DNA of 8,223 bases from CAUZIZ01 sp047514575 (GTDB lineage Bacteria > Acidobacteriota > UBA6911 > RPQK01 > JAJDTT01): contig JAKZYH010000341.1 in assembly GCA_047514575.1 (NCBI GenBank), positions 1-8,223 of the forward strand, written 5' to 3'. Below the pieces are notes generated by a model. It ran no database searches. It was not told the DNA's origin and saw only the letters and a program-made list of their open reading frames with translations. Of this stretch, positions 1 to 6,387 are shown piece after piece. Both the position numbers and the translations under genes were made by a program. Position 1 is the stretch's first letter; every line of letters starts with the position of its first letter.

Positions 1-102
1 AACCCATTGATTTGGCGATGGATTGAGCGTATTTGAGTCGGTTGTCCCGAAACCGGGGTCTTAGCTGCCACGGCTCCGCTACAGCCTACGACAACACCGC
101 CA

Positions 103-159
103 AAGTTTCTCTCTCGAATGATCCGGCTCCCAGCCGGGGGCAGGACTAACCTGAAACTT
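103..159. repeat. Structured element, copy 1 (AAGTTTC/GAAACTT ends)
   Basis: This 57 bp element has inverted ends, AAGTTTC at 103-109 and GAAACTT at 153-159. They enclose a perfect internal hairpin CCGGCT-CCC-AGCCGG at 123-137. The TCTCGAATGATCCGGCT stretch is shared with copy 3 and the CTAACCTGAAACTT tail with copy 2. No flanking coding capacity is evident. Confidence 0.75.
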
Positions 160-233
160 GATTTTCAGATTTGGGGGTAAGAAAGACGTAAACGATTGAT
201 TTGGTGAGGGATGGGCGTATCTGAGACATTTCT

Positions 234-450
234 TACACCGAAGGTGTTACTGCGGGTAGCCCAGGGTTGCAATGCGAAGCGAGCTACCCTGGGTCCAGAT
301 CGGCAAAATGCCTTACCCCAACGGGGTTATTGCCGACCGGCAACGTGTTGGCAACAACGCCTTCAGCGTAGAAAAGACAGGCGACTCTAACCCAGGGTAG
401 CTCGCTTCGCATTGCAACCCTGGGCTACCCGCAATAACACCTTCGGCGTA
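234..450. repeat. Long inverted repeat with 61-bp arms, inserted in repeat unit 2
   Basis: Arms 234-294 and 390-450 are reverse complements at 59 of 61 positions and are separated by a 95 bp loop. The arms contain CCCAGGGTAGC and GCAACCCTGGG blocks. The loop has its own nested structure: TCGGCAA (300-306) pairs with TTGCCGA (330-336) around ACCCC-AAC-GGGGT (315-327). The two arm mismatches (237/447 and 250/434) are A-C on the + strand, so in a minus-strand transcript both would be G-U wobble pairs. CCCAGGG plus an ACCCCAACGGGGT-type hairpin also describes the repeat near 6121-6205, which suggests one dispersed family. No open reading frame of note lies inside. Confidence 0.85.
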
Positions 451-475
451 GCGGAGGGGCTCCGGTTGGGAGAAG

Positions 476-535
476 AAGTTTCTTTCCTGTACGGTCCGGC
501 GGTCCGCGGCCGGTGGCGGCGCTAACCTGAAACTT
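476..535. repeat. Structured element, copy 2
   Basis: This is the 60 bp second copy. The inverted ends AAGTTTC (476-482) and GAAACTT (529-535) are intact. The central stem is changed to CCGGC...GCCGG with a larger, GC-rich loop, so the pairing is kept although the sequence differs from copies 1 and 3. The GCTAACCTGAAACTT tail is nearly identical to copy 1. Confidence 0.7.
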
Positions 536-643
536 CATTTGCTGTTTTCGACAGAGGCACGGCGTAACCCATTGAGTTATAGCTGGATGGAGAGTTATCC
601 AAGCAATTATCTGAAAACCGTGGCGGTGGCCACACCAGACCCG

Positions 644-699
644 AAGTTTCTTTCTCGAATGATCCGGCTCGCAGCCGGGGCGGAGTTAATCTGAAACTC
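644..699. repeat. Structured element, copy 3
   Basis: This is the 56 bp third copy, ending 36 bp before the first start codon. It begins AAGTTTC (644-650) and ends GAAACTC (693-699), one base off the other copies. The internal hairpin CCGGCT-CGC-AGCCGG is perfect. Because it is so close to the gene at 736, it would lie in that gene's promoter or leader. Confidence 0.7.
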
Positions 700-735
700 G
701 GAAGATTCGTCTGAACGTCTGAGCGTTGCTGAGAA

Positions 736-1431
736 ATGGTGAGTTTGGAGAATTCGTCTCTCGTCCTGCTCTTTTCGCTCTTGAACGGGGTCTACCACGG
801 CATGGGAGCGGACCACATGTTGGCAGTTTCGACACTGGCCAGAAAGGGAGCCAGACGTGCTGACGTGGCCCGCCTGGGACTGCGTTTCGGGACAGCACAT
901 GCGGGTGTGCTCCTGATCTTGTGCACCCTGGCCCTGGTGTGGAATTTCACGGTTTCCCCAGCCTGGGAGTCAAGAGCAGAAATCTTCGGTGGCGCCCTCC
1001 TGATTCTGCTCGGGGCCTGGACCTTCCTCGAGTGGTTGCGGGAGGCCGGATACATCCATACCCACCAACACACGCATGCTGCTGGCTCCGCTCCCCATGC
1101 CCACTATCACTTCCATTTGCGGGGAGATCATCCGCAGAAGCACACGCATCCCCACACCTCTACACTGCTAGGAGCCTTGTTCGCATTGAGCGGCCTGCGG
1201 GCCCTTTTGATCACCGCCGTCCCGATTGTGCAGAGTAGGTCTCTTTGGCTGACTCTGGTTTATCTGGGCGTCTTCGGGCTGGGAATTGTACTCTCCATGA
1301 CCGTCTGGGGACTGATAGTCGGCAGCGCTCTCAAAGGGGAACGGTCGGGCCACTGGGTCAGTCTCACGCTCAGTCTCAGCAGCGTCGCTCTTGGTGTCTA
1401 TTGGATCGGCGCGGCTGGAGGTCCGGTATGA
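736..1431 (+). CDS. NicO/UreH-like nickel-cobalt transporter family membrane protein
   Basis: This 231-residue polytopic inner-membrane protein probably moves a divalent metal such as Ni2+ or Co2+. About six hydrophobic segments are visible, near residues 7-33, 51-70, 82-101, 143-166, 170-197 and 205-227. The first contains H21-GMGA-D26-H27, the HX4DH signature that coordinates metal in NiCoT/NicO carriers. The second contains FGTAHAG (51-57). Between segments 3 and 4 a loop (108-140) holds 12 histidines in 33 residues, as in RcnA-type and other metal carriers with His-rich loops. ATG at 736 is chosen because it puts the first helix and HX4DH in the expected place; the ribosome-binding site before it is weak. 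The gene is first in a co-directional row, and its end overlaps a possible upstream start of the next gene. Whether it imports or exports, and which metal, cannot be told. A urease-accessory-like relative is the main alternative. Confidence 0.78.
   Translation: MVSLENSSLVLLFSLLNGVYHGMGADHMLAVSTLARKGARRADVARLGLRFGTAHAGVLLILCTLALVWNFTVSPAWESRAEIFGGALLILLGAWTFLEWLREAGYIHTHQHTHAAGSAPHAHYHFHLRGDHPQKHTHPHTSTLLGALFALSGLRALLITAVPIVQSRSLWLTLVYLGVFGLGIVLSMTVWGLIVGSALKGERSGHWVSLTLSLSSVALGVYWIGAAGGPV
1417..1421 (+). promoter_or_regulatory. Shine-Dalgarno for an alternative start at 1428
   Basis: GGAGG lies 6 nt before an ATG at 1428 that forms an ATGA overlap with the transporter's TGA stop. The reading frame continues into the secreted protein whose preferred start is 1488. 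The site could give translational coupling and a form 20 residues longer. Confidence 0.4.
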
Positions 1432-1468
1432 TGGAGAGCATAAGTCACGATGAATCGAGCGCGTCTTC

Positions 1469-1476
1469 AAAGGAGG
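1469..1476 (+). promoter_or_regulatory. Shine-Dalgarno for the start at 1488
   Basis: AAAGGAGG is the strongest ribosome-binding site near the beginning of this gene. It stands 11 nt before ATG 1488, slightly longer than ideal. An in-frame GTG at 1479 is only 2 nt away, which is too close. The site supports ATG 1488, which also gives the best signal peptide. Confidence 0.6.
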
Positions 1477-1487
1477 CAGTGAAGCTT

Positions 1488-2303
1488 ATGTGGCGAATCC
1501 TCAACCTGAGCAGACCAGGAATACGGATAGCGATCGGTGTTTCTTGCCTTGCCCTCTGCAGCCCTTCTCTTCAGCAGACGCTTGCCGAAGAAAAAGATTC
1601 GGGAGAGAAGAAGGCTCGCGAAGCAATCGCGCGAGGCATTGAGGCCATGGGCGGGGATGCCTTTCGAAATATCCGAAACGCCGAAGTTGTGGGCCGATAC
1701 TTCATCTTCATCAAAAGGCGCAAAGGGTTTGCGCGCTACCACGACTGGACCGTATACGATCCCGTTAAATCCCGATTTCAGCTGGGCAAAGGAGATAACC
1801 AGGAGGTGTCTATCTTCAATCTTGAGCTGGGAAAGGCGTGGAAGCTGAAAGGCGATTACGAGGTCAAGGAGCTCAAGAAAAAGGATATCAAGGCGTGGAA
1901 GAAGGCAGTCAACCGGCATTGGTCCTTTCTTCTCAAGAGCAGGATCGACGAAGAGGGCATGAGCCTGTTCTACTACGGACCCGATGATGTGGCTGGCGAG
2001 GGGAAATGGGAGGCAGTGGAGTTTCTGGACCCCACCAACGCTTCTAGCGTCGTCTTCTTCGATCTGGAGACCCATCTCCCCCAGAAGATCGAGTCCGAGG
2101 TTACCGATTCCAAGTCCGGTGTGCGCTACAAAGAAGAGGTCGAGATCTCCAACTGGCATACCATTGATGGTGTCTACACACCGCTTCGAGAAGACGTCTA
2201 CCGCGATGGTGAGATGGCCCGGCAAACACACATCGAAGAAATCCACTACAACGTCAACATTCCTCCAGAGTACTTCCTCAAACCGGTCGTGAAGGAAGAG
2301 TAG
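1488..2303 (+). CDS. Secreted protein with LolA-like (outer membrane lipoprotein-sorting) fold
   Basis: This 271-residue exported protein has a basic n-region (R3, R9, R13), a hydrophobic core at about 13-24 and a likely signal peptidase I site after TLA (33). LALC at 21-24 is a poor lipobox. The mature part starts with a charged helix and EAMGGDAFRNIRNAEVVGR (52-70), the 'GG-x-x-F-x-x-I' opening of LolA-like periplasmic proteins. Alternating beta-strand-like stretches follow. The end, with IDGVYTPLREDVYRDGE (226-242) and a final IPPEYFLKP, matches the usual close of that family. The fold suggests binding of lipid or another hydrophobic ligand in the periplasm, but the ligand is unknown. ATG 1488 is preferred over ATG 1428 because of the AAAGGAGG site and the signal peptide. 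The next gene starts 22 bp after this stop. The family assignment is from pattern recognition and is moderately sure. Confidence 0.62.
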   Translation: MWRILNLSRPGIRIAIGVSCLALCSPSLQQTLAEEKDSGEKKAREAIARGIEAMGGDAFRNIRNAEVVGRYFIFIKRRKGFARYHDWTVYDPVKSRFQLGKGDNQEVSIFNLELGKAWKLKGDYEVKELKKKDIKAWKKAVNRHWSFLLKSRIDEEGMSLFYYGPDDVAGEGKWEAVEFLDPTNASSVVFFDLETHLPQKIESEVTDSKSGVRYKEEVEISNWHTIDGVYTPLREDVYRDGEMARQTHIEEIHYNVNIPPEYFLKPVVKEE

Positions 2304-2325
2304 CCACTGAGGCGCGAGGTATCGT

Positions 2326-3750
2326 ATGGTTCTTTCAGTAAGACCTGTCCTGTACCTTGCTTTGCCGGCCCTCCTCGCATCAATCCTGTTGAGCCGCTGC
2401 GCCGAGGCGCCACCCGGTCCTGCCTTGGGCAACTACACGGATCCCCCCCAGGTAGGCAGCTATCCCTCACCACAGCCGGTCATTCAGAAGTGGATCGATG
2501 ACATGGACCTCGGCAGGATCCGTGCCCATGCCTGGGACATCTGGGCCTCGATCACGTCAGACTCGGCCCAGGAAGGCCTTCCCGTCTGGGAAACCTGGTA
2601 CTCGGGCTACGAGGTCTTCGTGCTTGCCGCCAACACCAAGGACTCCGAAAGACGATCCTTCCGCGACTTCGAGGCCCCCCATCAGTCGCTCCATACGGCC
2701 CTCGAGGCCGGAATCCCCGTCGATCAGCCCGAGCGTTTGACCTCGTTCAATCGTTATACCCGGAGCCTGGCTGACCGGATCGTCCTTCACAAGTACAACC
2801 TGGCATCGACCCTGGAAAACATCAACGCCTCCTGGAGCGGCACGACTCGGATCGAGGACCGGAAAATCCTGACCTCTACCGGGCCAGTGGATCCCACTCA
2901 GATTTCCCTGAAACCCGTCTTCCAGTTCATCGGTGCCCAGGAGCCAACCGCTGTTCCCTTTTGGGCCGGCATCGCTCCCCAATACACTACTGACCTCGCC
3001 AACCCCGAACCGCACACCTGGAGGCAGGCTGTCGTAGTCGATCCCAGCGGCAAGCTGCGTCCAGGCTCGACCCACTCGATGTCCTTCAACTCGGAACCCT
3101 CACGGGAGCTGCGCGTCGTGTCCCTGGAGGACTTCTTCTACATCAAGCTTACCCAAGCCGACGCCGACGCCTTCACTACCCATTCCTTTGGATTTGGTTC
3201 GGGGGATGACGTTGGAAAGGCGAACCTGACGACCAAAACTGCCCTGACAGAGGTAGTCAAGGAAGAGAACCTGGCCCTACTGACTGCCATGCATGTGACC
3301 ACCAAAGAAATCCCCAACTGGACCTGGCAGACCTTCTGGTGGAGCTTCGATCCCCAGGACGCCCTCTACGGCCGGGGGAGACCCAAGAGCGTCAAGGGAG
3401 CCTGGGCACACTACAACATGCGCACGGCCTATTTCATGGTTCAGCCTCCAGGAAAGCCCGGTGGCGAGCCCCTCCACAGCTTCAATCCCTATCTGGAGAC
3501 CAATCTAAAGGGCACCGTTCCCGGCCCAATCGTCAAGAATTCCGACGGCAGCGAGGCTCCGCTGGAGATCGCCTGGACGGGTCCGAGCACGAACTGCATG
3601 AGTTGCCACCGGATGGCTGGATACAAGACCCAGGGGTACCAGCCGGATGGCTTTATTTCGCCGGAAGATCCGGCGCAGTTCGGCGAGGGCACCAAGACAG
3701 ACTTTCTCTGGTCCATTCCCTTGCGTGCCTACACCCCCCCGGCTGAGTGA
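2326..3750 (+). CDS. Secreted protein with single C-terminal CxxCH heme-c motif
   Basis: This 474-residue exported protein has a hydrophobic N-terminal stretch at 8-23. It is followed by LLSRCAEA, either a poor lipobox at C25 (Arg at -1 is unusual) or an AEA signal-peptidase site at about 26-28. The body has no repeat or membrane segment. An aromatic IPNWTWQTFWW block (329-339), a conserved-looking W360...YNMR and FNPYLE (386-391) precede the only CxxCH, C424-M-S-C427-H428. The protein ends shortly after TDFLWS (458-463). This arrangement recalls a family of large uncharacterised periplasmic cytochrome-c-like proteins with the motif near the C-terminus and a terminal TDFLWS. Covalent heme attachment would need a Ccm-type system elsewhere. 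No methionine ligand can be assigned with confidence. The enzyme at 3770 starts 19 bp downstream. Catalytic function is unknown. Confidence 0.7.
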   Translation: MVLSVRPVLYLALPALLASILLSRCAEAPPGPALGNYTDPPQVGSYPSPQPVIQKWIDDMDLGRIRAHAWDIWASITSDSAQEGLPVWETWYSGYEVFVLAANTKDSERRSFRDFEAPHQSLHTALEAGIPVDQPERLTSFNRYTRSLADRIVLHKYNLASTLENINASWSGTTRIEDRKILTSTGPVDPTQISLKPVFQFIGAQEPTAVPFWAGIAPQYTTDLANPEPHTWRQAVVVDPSGKLRPGSTHSMSFNSEPSRELRVVSLEDFFYIKLTQADADAFTTHSFGFGSGDDVGKANLTTKTALTEVVKEENLALLTAMHVTTKEIPNWTWQTFWWSFDPQDALYGRGRPKSVKGAWAHYNMRTAYFMVQPPGKPGGEPLHSFNPYLETNLKGTVPGPIVKNSDGSEAPLEIAWTGPSTNCMSCHRMAGYKTQGYQPDGFISPEDPAQFGEGTKTDFLWSIPLRAYTPPAE

Positions 3751-3769
3751 TCCAGCCTCATCCCCAACC

Positions 3770-4930
3770 ATGAAGATCAAAACCATCGAAGTCATCTCTA
3801 ACCGCTATCCCCTGGTGACCGTTACCACCGACGAGGGAATTACCGGAATCGGAGCCACCTCCGCCTCCCCGGCCACGATTCGGAGCATCATCGAAAACGA
3901 AGAAGACGGACTTCGCCAGATGCTGGTGGGTGAGGATCCAACCCAGACCAACCGGCTCTGGCGCAAGATGTACTATGGCTACCCGGGAAATCGAGGACGA
4001 GCCTGCGAGGGGGGAGTGGACATCAATGCCATGGCCGCCATCGACATGGCCCTCTGGGACCTTTCGGGGAAGCTGCGCCAACTTCCCATCCATCAGCTCC
4101 TGGGGGGTGCGGTGCAGCCCCGGATGCTCGCCTACGCCAGCGGCACCGCAGCAGACATGCACGCCATCGAACAACAGGGAGTATGGGTGGACAAGACCGA
4201 GAACCAGCTTCGCCAGGAATGCGAGACCTTTCTGGAACTCGGCTTCAAGGCCATCAAGTTCGGCTGGGGAGACGACTTCGGACCGCGAAGACAGAAGTTG
4301 CTGGCCGCGATTCGCGACACCATCGGATCTGAGGTTCGCCTCATGCTCGACATGGGACCCCCGGACTACGGCAGGAGGATGCGGACGCTGAAGGATATCA
4401 TCGAGGTCACCCGGGTGGCAGAAGAGTTCGATGTCTATTTCCTGGAGGAACCAATGCTGCCAGATGATATCGCAGGTCATCGGGCGGTCAAGGATAGCTG
4501 CGATGTGAGGATCGCAACCGGGGAAAGCCTGACCACCATCCGGCAGTTCATCGACTACCTGGAGCAGGAGGCAGTCGACGTGATCCAGCCCGACGCTCAG
4601 CAGATCGGCATCACTCAGTTCTGCCGAGTGGCACAAAGGGCCGAGGAGGATCGGATCCTTTGTATTCCCCACTCACCCTGGACGGCGATGGCGGTCGCAG
4701 CTCATGTCAACGTGCTCTCGACCGTCGTCAACAGCGTCATGATCGAGTATCCGGCTTTCGCCAGCTACGGACCGGGCACCCGCGGTCACACCCAGACCCT
4801 TATTCTGCACGAGCGCATCGTCGAACATCCTCTCGTCTTTCAAGATGGATACATTGAGCTCCCAACCAGGCCAGGGCTGGGGCTGGGAGAATACGTCCCG
4901 GAGGCAGTGACCGAATTGGAGGCTTCGTGA
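3770..4930 (+). CDS. Mandelate racemase/muconate lactonizing enzyme family protein (enolase superfamily)
   Basis: This 386-residue cytoplasmic enzyme would abstract the alpha proton of a carboxylate substrate, typically dehydrating or epimerising a sugar acid or related hydroxy acid. The N-terminal capping domain (1 to about 120) leads into the beta/alpha barrel. Metal ligands are visible as D194 (LMLD), the EEP glutamate at 226-227 and E252 (ATGES). The His-Asp dyad of the mandelate racemase subgroup is D275 (QPD) and H301 (IPH). The barrel's usual KxK is K163-F-G165, so the second lysine is missing. ATG 3770 is chosen because MKIKTIEV is the standard opening and the length fits the family; a longer frame from 3647 would overlap the previous gene. 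No Shine-Dalgarno is seen there, so translation may depend on the upstream gene. The stop overlaps the next gene's GTG. Substrate is not predictable from sequence alone. Confidence 0.9.
   Translation: MKIKTIEVISNRYPLVTVTTDEGITGIGATSASPATIRSIIENEEDGLRQMLVGEDPTQTNRLWRKMYYGYPGNRGRACEGGVDINAMAAIDMALWDLSGKLRQLPIHQLLGGAVQPRMLAYASGTAADMHAIEQQGVWVDKTENQLRQECETFLELGFKAIKFGWGDDFGPRRQKLLAAIRDTIGSEVRLMLDMGPPDYGRRMRTLKDIIEVTRVAEEFDVYFLEEPMLPDDIAGHRAVKDSCDVRIATGESLTTIRQFIDYLEQEAVDVIQPDAQQIGITQFCRVAQRAEEDRILCIPHSPWTAMAVAAHVNVLSTVVNSVMIEYPAFASYGPGTRGHTQTLILHERIVEHPLVFQDGYIELPTRPGLGLGEYVPEAVTELEAS
4918..4922 (+). promoter_or_regulatory. Shine-Dalgarno for the GTG start at 4927
   Basis: GGAGG lies inside the last codons of the enolase-superfamily gene, 4 nt before GTG 4927. 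GTG overlaps the TGA stop (GTGA). This supports translational coupling and fixes the non-ATG start. Confidence 0.65.
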
Positions 4931-5922
4931 GTCCGGACCCGCTTTCGAAGGTAGTAGTGACCTGGTCTGGCCTGCAGGGTCCAATCAGCCAGCGCTTTGA
5001 GCAGGATGCGGAACTGCGGGGGATAGAGCTGTTCATCGGCGACGACCGCGATGAGATACTCCAGCAGCTGGGGGACGCCGAGGTGGCTTTCGTGGCTCCC
5101 TTCGACGCCGAGATGCTGGCCGCGGCCAAACAGCTTCGCTGGGTCCACGCCCATGTGGGAGGGGTTGAGAGCTACCTGTTTCCCGAGATGGTGGCGAGTC
5201 CCGTCCCCTTCACCTGCATCAAATCGACTTTCGCCACGGTCGGCCGTGAATTCGCCATCGCCGCCATGCTGCTGTTTTCCCGCCGACTAAACCATGTAAT
5301 CGGAACGGAGGCCCTTTCGGTCGAAGTTGGAAGCCGAGACCACGAGCTTCATCCCGAGGATCTGGCCGGCAGGACCGTCGGCGTCTTTGGACTGGGTAAC
5401 ATGGGTAGGGCAATCGCCAGCGGCGCAGCTTCGATGGGAATGCGGGTGCTGGCTGTTGCACGTACTCCCAGATCGACCCCGGAACAGGTCGATCATCTCT
5501 ACACGGTCGACAACATAGACGATTTCCTGACACAGTGCGATTACGTTGTCACCGCCCTCCCGGTGACTGCCCAGACCCGCGGGTGGATCAATCAGGAGCT
5601 GCTGAGGAAGATGAAACGCTCGGCCTATCTGATCGACTGTTCGGGCCGATTGGCTCTCTACGATTTTGGCGCGTTGGTGCAAGCGATCGAAGAAGAATGG
5701 ATCGCCGGAGTCTGTCTCCAGCCTACTGGTCCGGGCGGCTCACTCGACATACCGGGCCTCTCCTCACCCTTCTGGAAGCGTCCCAATGTCGTCGTGTCCC
5801 CTTGCCGAGGCACCTCGGTCGAACAAGACGAGATCTGCCTTGAGCTCTTCTTCGACAATCTGAACCGATACCGAACCGGCCAACCTCTCCGTGACCTGGT
5901 GGACAAGCAAGCGGGCTACTGA
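4927..5922 (+). CDS. D-isomer-specific 2-hydroxyacid dehydrogenase family protein with altered active site
   Basis: This 331-residue cytoplasmic protein has the family's two-domain layout. The NAD-binding domain opens at HPEDLAGRTVGVFGLGNMG (142-160), with the Rossmann glycine motif GLGNMG at 155-160 and HELHPEDL as the linker. Family members interconvert 2-keto acids and D-2-hydroxy acids using NAD(P)H and an Arg-Glu-His set. The Arg is kept (SGR241, matching the usual ARG). Where most members have LDVFExEP there is LQPTGPGG (264-271) with no Glu. Where they have TPHxAG there is SPC293RG, so the His is replaced. The gene starts at GTG, overlapping the stop of the enolase-superfamily gene by 4 bp, so the two proteins are made together. 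They may handle related hydroxy or keto acids, but an inactive, regulatory or differently acting protein is possible. Confidence 0.88.
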   Translation: MSPDPLSKVVVTWSGLQGPISQRFEQDAELRGIELFIGDDRDEILQQLGDAEVAFVAPFDAEMLAAAKQLRWVHAHVGGVESYLFPEMVASPVPFTCIKSTFATVGREFAIAAMLLFSRRLNHVIGTEALSVEVGSRDHELHPEDLAGRTVGVFGLGNMGRAIASGAASMGMRVLAVARTPRSTPEQVDHLYTVDNIDDFLTQCDYVVTALPVTAQTRGWINQELLRKMKRSAYLIDCSGRLALYDFGALVQAIEEEWIAGVCLQPTGPGGSLDIPGLSSPFWKRPNVVVSPCRGTSVEQDEICLELFFDNLNRYRTGQPLRDLVDKQAGY

Positions 5923-6120
5923 CAGCAGGAGCGCGACACCCCACAGCGGGCCGAATTCAAGTCCTACAGAGCCGCGAGCGAAGTAACCTGTTGGCAGTAT
6001 GAGGCCAATTCCCAAGGAGCGACCGGTCGGCAGCACAATCTCCCTCATCCCCGATCGTTGGTCTTCAATCCTTCTGCATCCCTTCGGTCCAGCTGCGTAG
6101 CTCAGCTCATAGGTCCGCAA
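5923..6120. other. Intergenic stretch after the dehydrogenase gene, no gene seen
   Basis: No supported gene, strong promoter or intrinsic terminator is visible between the dehydrogenase stop and the repeat that begins near 6121. A minus-strand frame crosses it but lies largely opposite the dehydrogenase gene and shows no family signature. The right part, from about 6060 (CCCTTCGGTCCAGCTGCGTA onwards), has the style of the dispersed repeat next to it and may belong to it. Confidence 0.5.
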
Positions 6121-6205
6121 CCGCTTTCAGGGTTGAAATCCAGGGCGGCGCTTTTGACCCAGGGTTCGGAAACCCTGGGCTGATATACACAATCCCGTTG
6201 GGATT
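6121..6205. repeat. Dispersed repeat with two hairpins
   Basis: The first hairpin is CCCAGGGTT-CGGA-AACCCTGGG at 6158-6179, a perfect 9 bp stem. The second is AATCCC-GTT-GGGATT at 6191-6205. The same pairing of a CCCAGGG stem with a C-run/GTT/G-run hairpin occurs inside 234-450, so both look like members of one family. It lies between convergent genes. The larger hairpin could help stop transcription, but no T-run follows it on either strand. Confidence 0.65.
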
Positions 6206-6259
6206 GACCTCGATTACAGATTCCAGAACCCCTGCTCAACGATCTGCAGGAGAGGTTCC

Positions 6260-6387
6260 CTAGGAGTCTGCGCGGTAGAAATGATTGTAGCGAGAAAGCG
6301 AGTTGTTCTATTCGTTGAGAAATTGGGGAACTATGGGCCGATTCTACCTTTTCGCAGTAGACCAGTTTCTACCGCGCAGTCTCCTAG
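6260..6387. mobile_element. MITE-like element with 22-bp terminal inverted repeats bounded by CTAG
   Basis: CTAGGAGTCTGCGCGGTAGA begins at 6260. The arm 6260-6281 is the reverse complement of 6366-6387 at 21 of 22 positions; the one mismatch is 6267/6380. The interior, about 84 bp, has no transposase, so this would be a non-autonomous element or an IS remnant mobilised by a transposase elsewhere. CTAG at both outer edges may be a 4 bp target duplication, but CTAG is its own reverse complement, so it could equally be part of the arms. The right-hand CTAG supplies the TAG stop of the minus-strand gene, so the element abuts that gene without changing its C-terminus if CTAG was the original target. 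The parent family is not identified. Confidence 0.6.

Larger units (their letters stand above)
1..735. repeat. Three degenerate tandem repeat units in a gene-free block
   Basis: No convincing gene lies here. Each of three units opens with a variant of GTAACCCATTGATTTGG: at 1 (the window starts inside it), at 188 (GTAAACGATTGATTTGG) and at 564 (GTAACCCATTGAGTTAT). In the first two a GAT-rich stretch and GCGTAT(T/C)TGAG follow. Each unit then reaches a structured AAGTTTC...GAAACT element (103-159, 476-535, 644-699). The distance from header to element is about 102, 286 and 78 bp. The long middle value is explained by the 217 bp inverted-repeat block at 234-450, which looks like an insertion into unit 2. 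The third unit runs almost to the start codon at 736. Unit 1 also contains a private segment at 38-101 with a small GTTGTC/GACAAC inverted repeat. Function is unknown. Confidence 0.7.

Noticed and set aside
572..600. Sigma-70 promoter: TTGAGT with TTATCC 17 bp later
   Set aside because: The -10 match is poor and the -35 lies in the repeated header of the tandem units, so it is not specific to this gene.
1..735. CRISPR array
   Set aside because: The repeats are too few, too long, degenerate and unevenly spaced, and no cas gene is near.
1467..2432. A 321-codon open frame on the minus strand
   Set aside because: It lies opposite the LolA-like gene and shows no family motif. The + strand gene has a signal peptide and ribosome site.
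3758..4672. A 304-codon open frame on the minus strand
   Set aside because: It is antisense to the enolase-superfamily gene, whose catalytic motifs are unmistakable.
5764..6120. A 118-codon minus-strand frame reaching into the intergenic gap
   Set aside because: About half is opposite the dehydrogenase gene, the rest is repeat-like, and no ribosome site or known domain is seen.
6158..6179. Intrinsic terminator between the convergent genes
   Set aside because: The stem is strong, but no T-run follows on either strand. It fits the dispersed repeat better.
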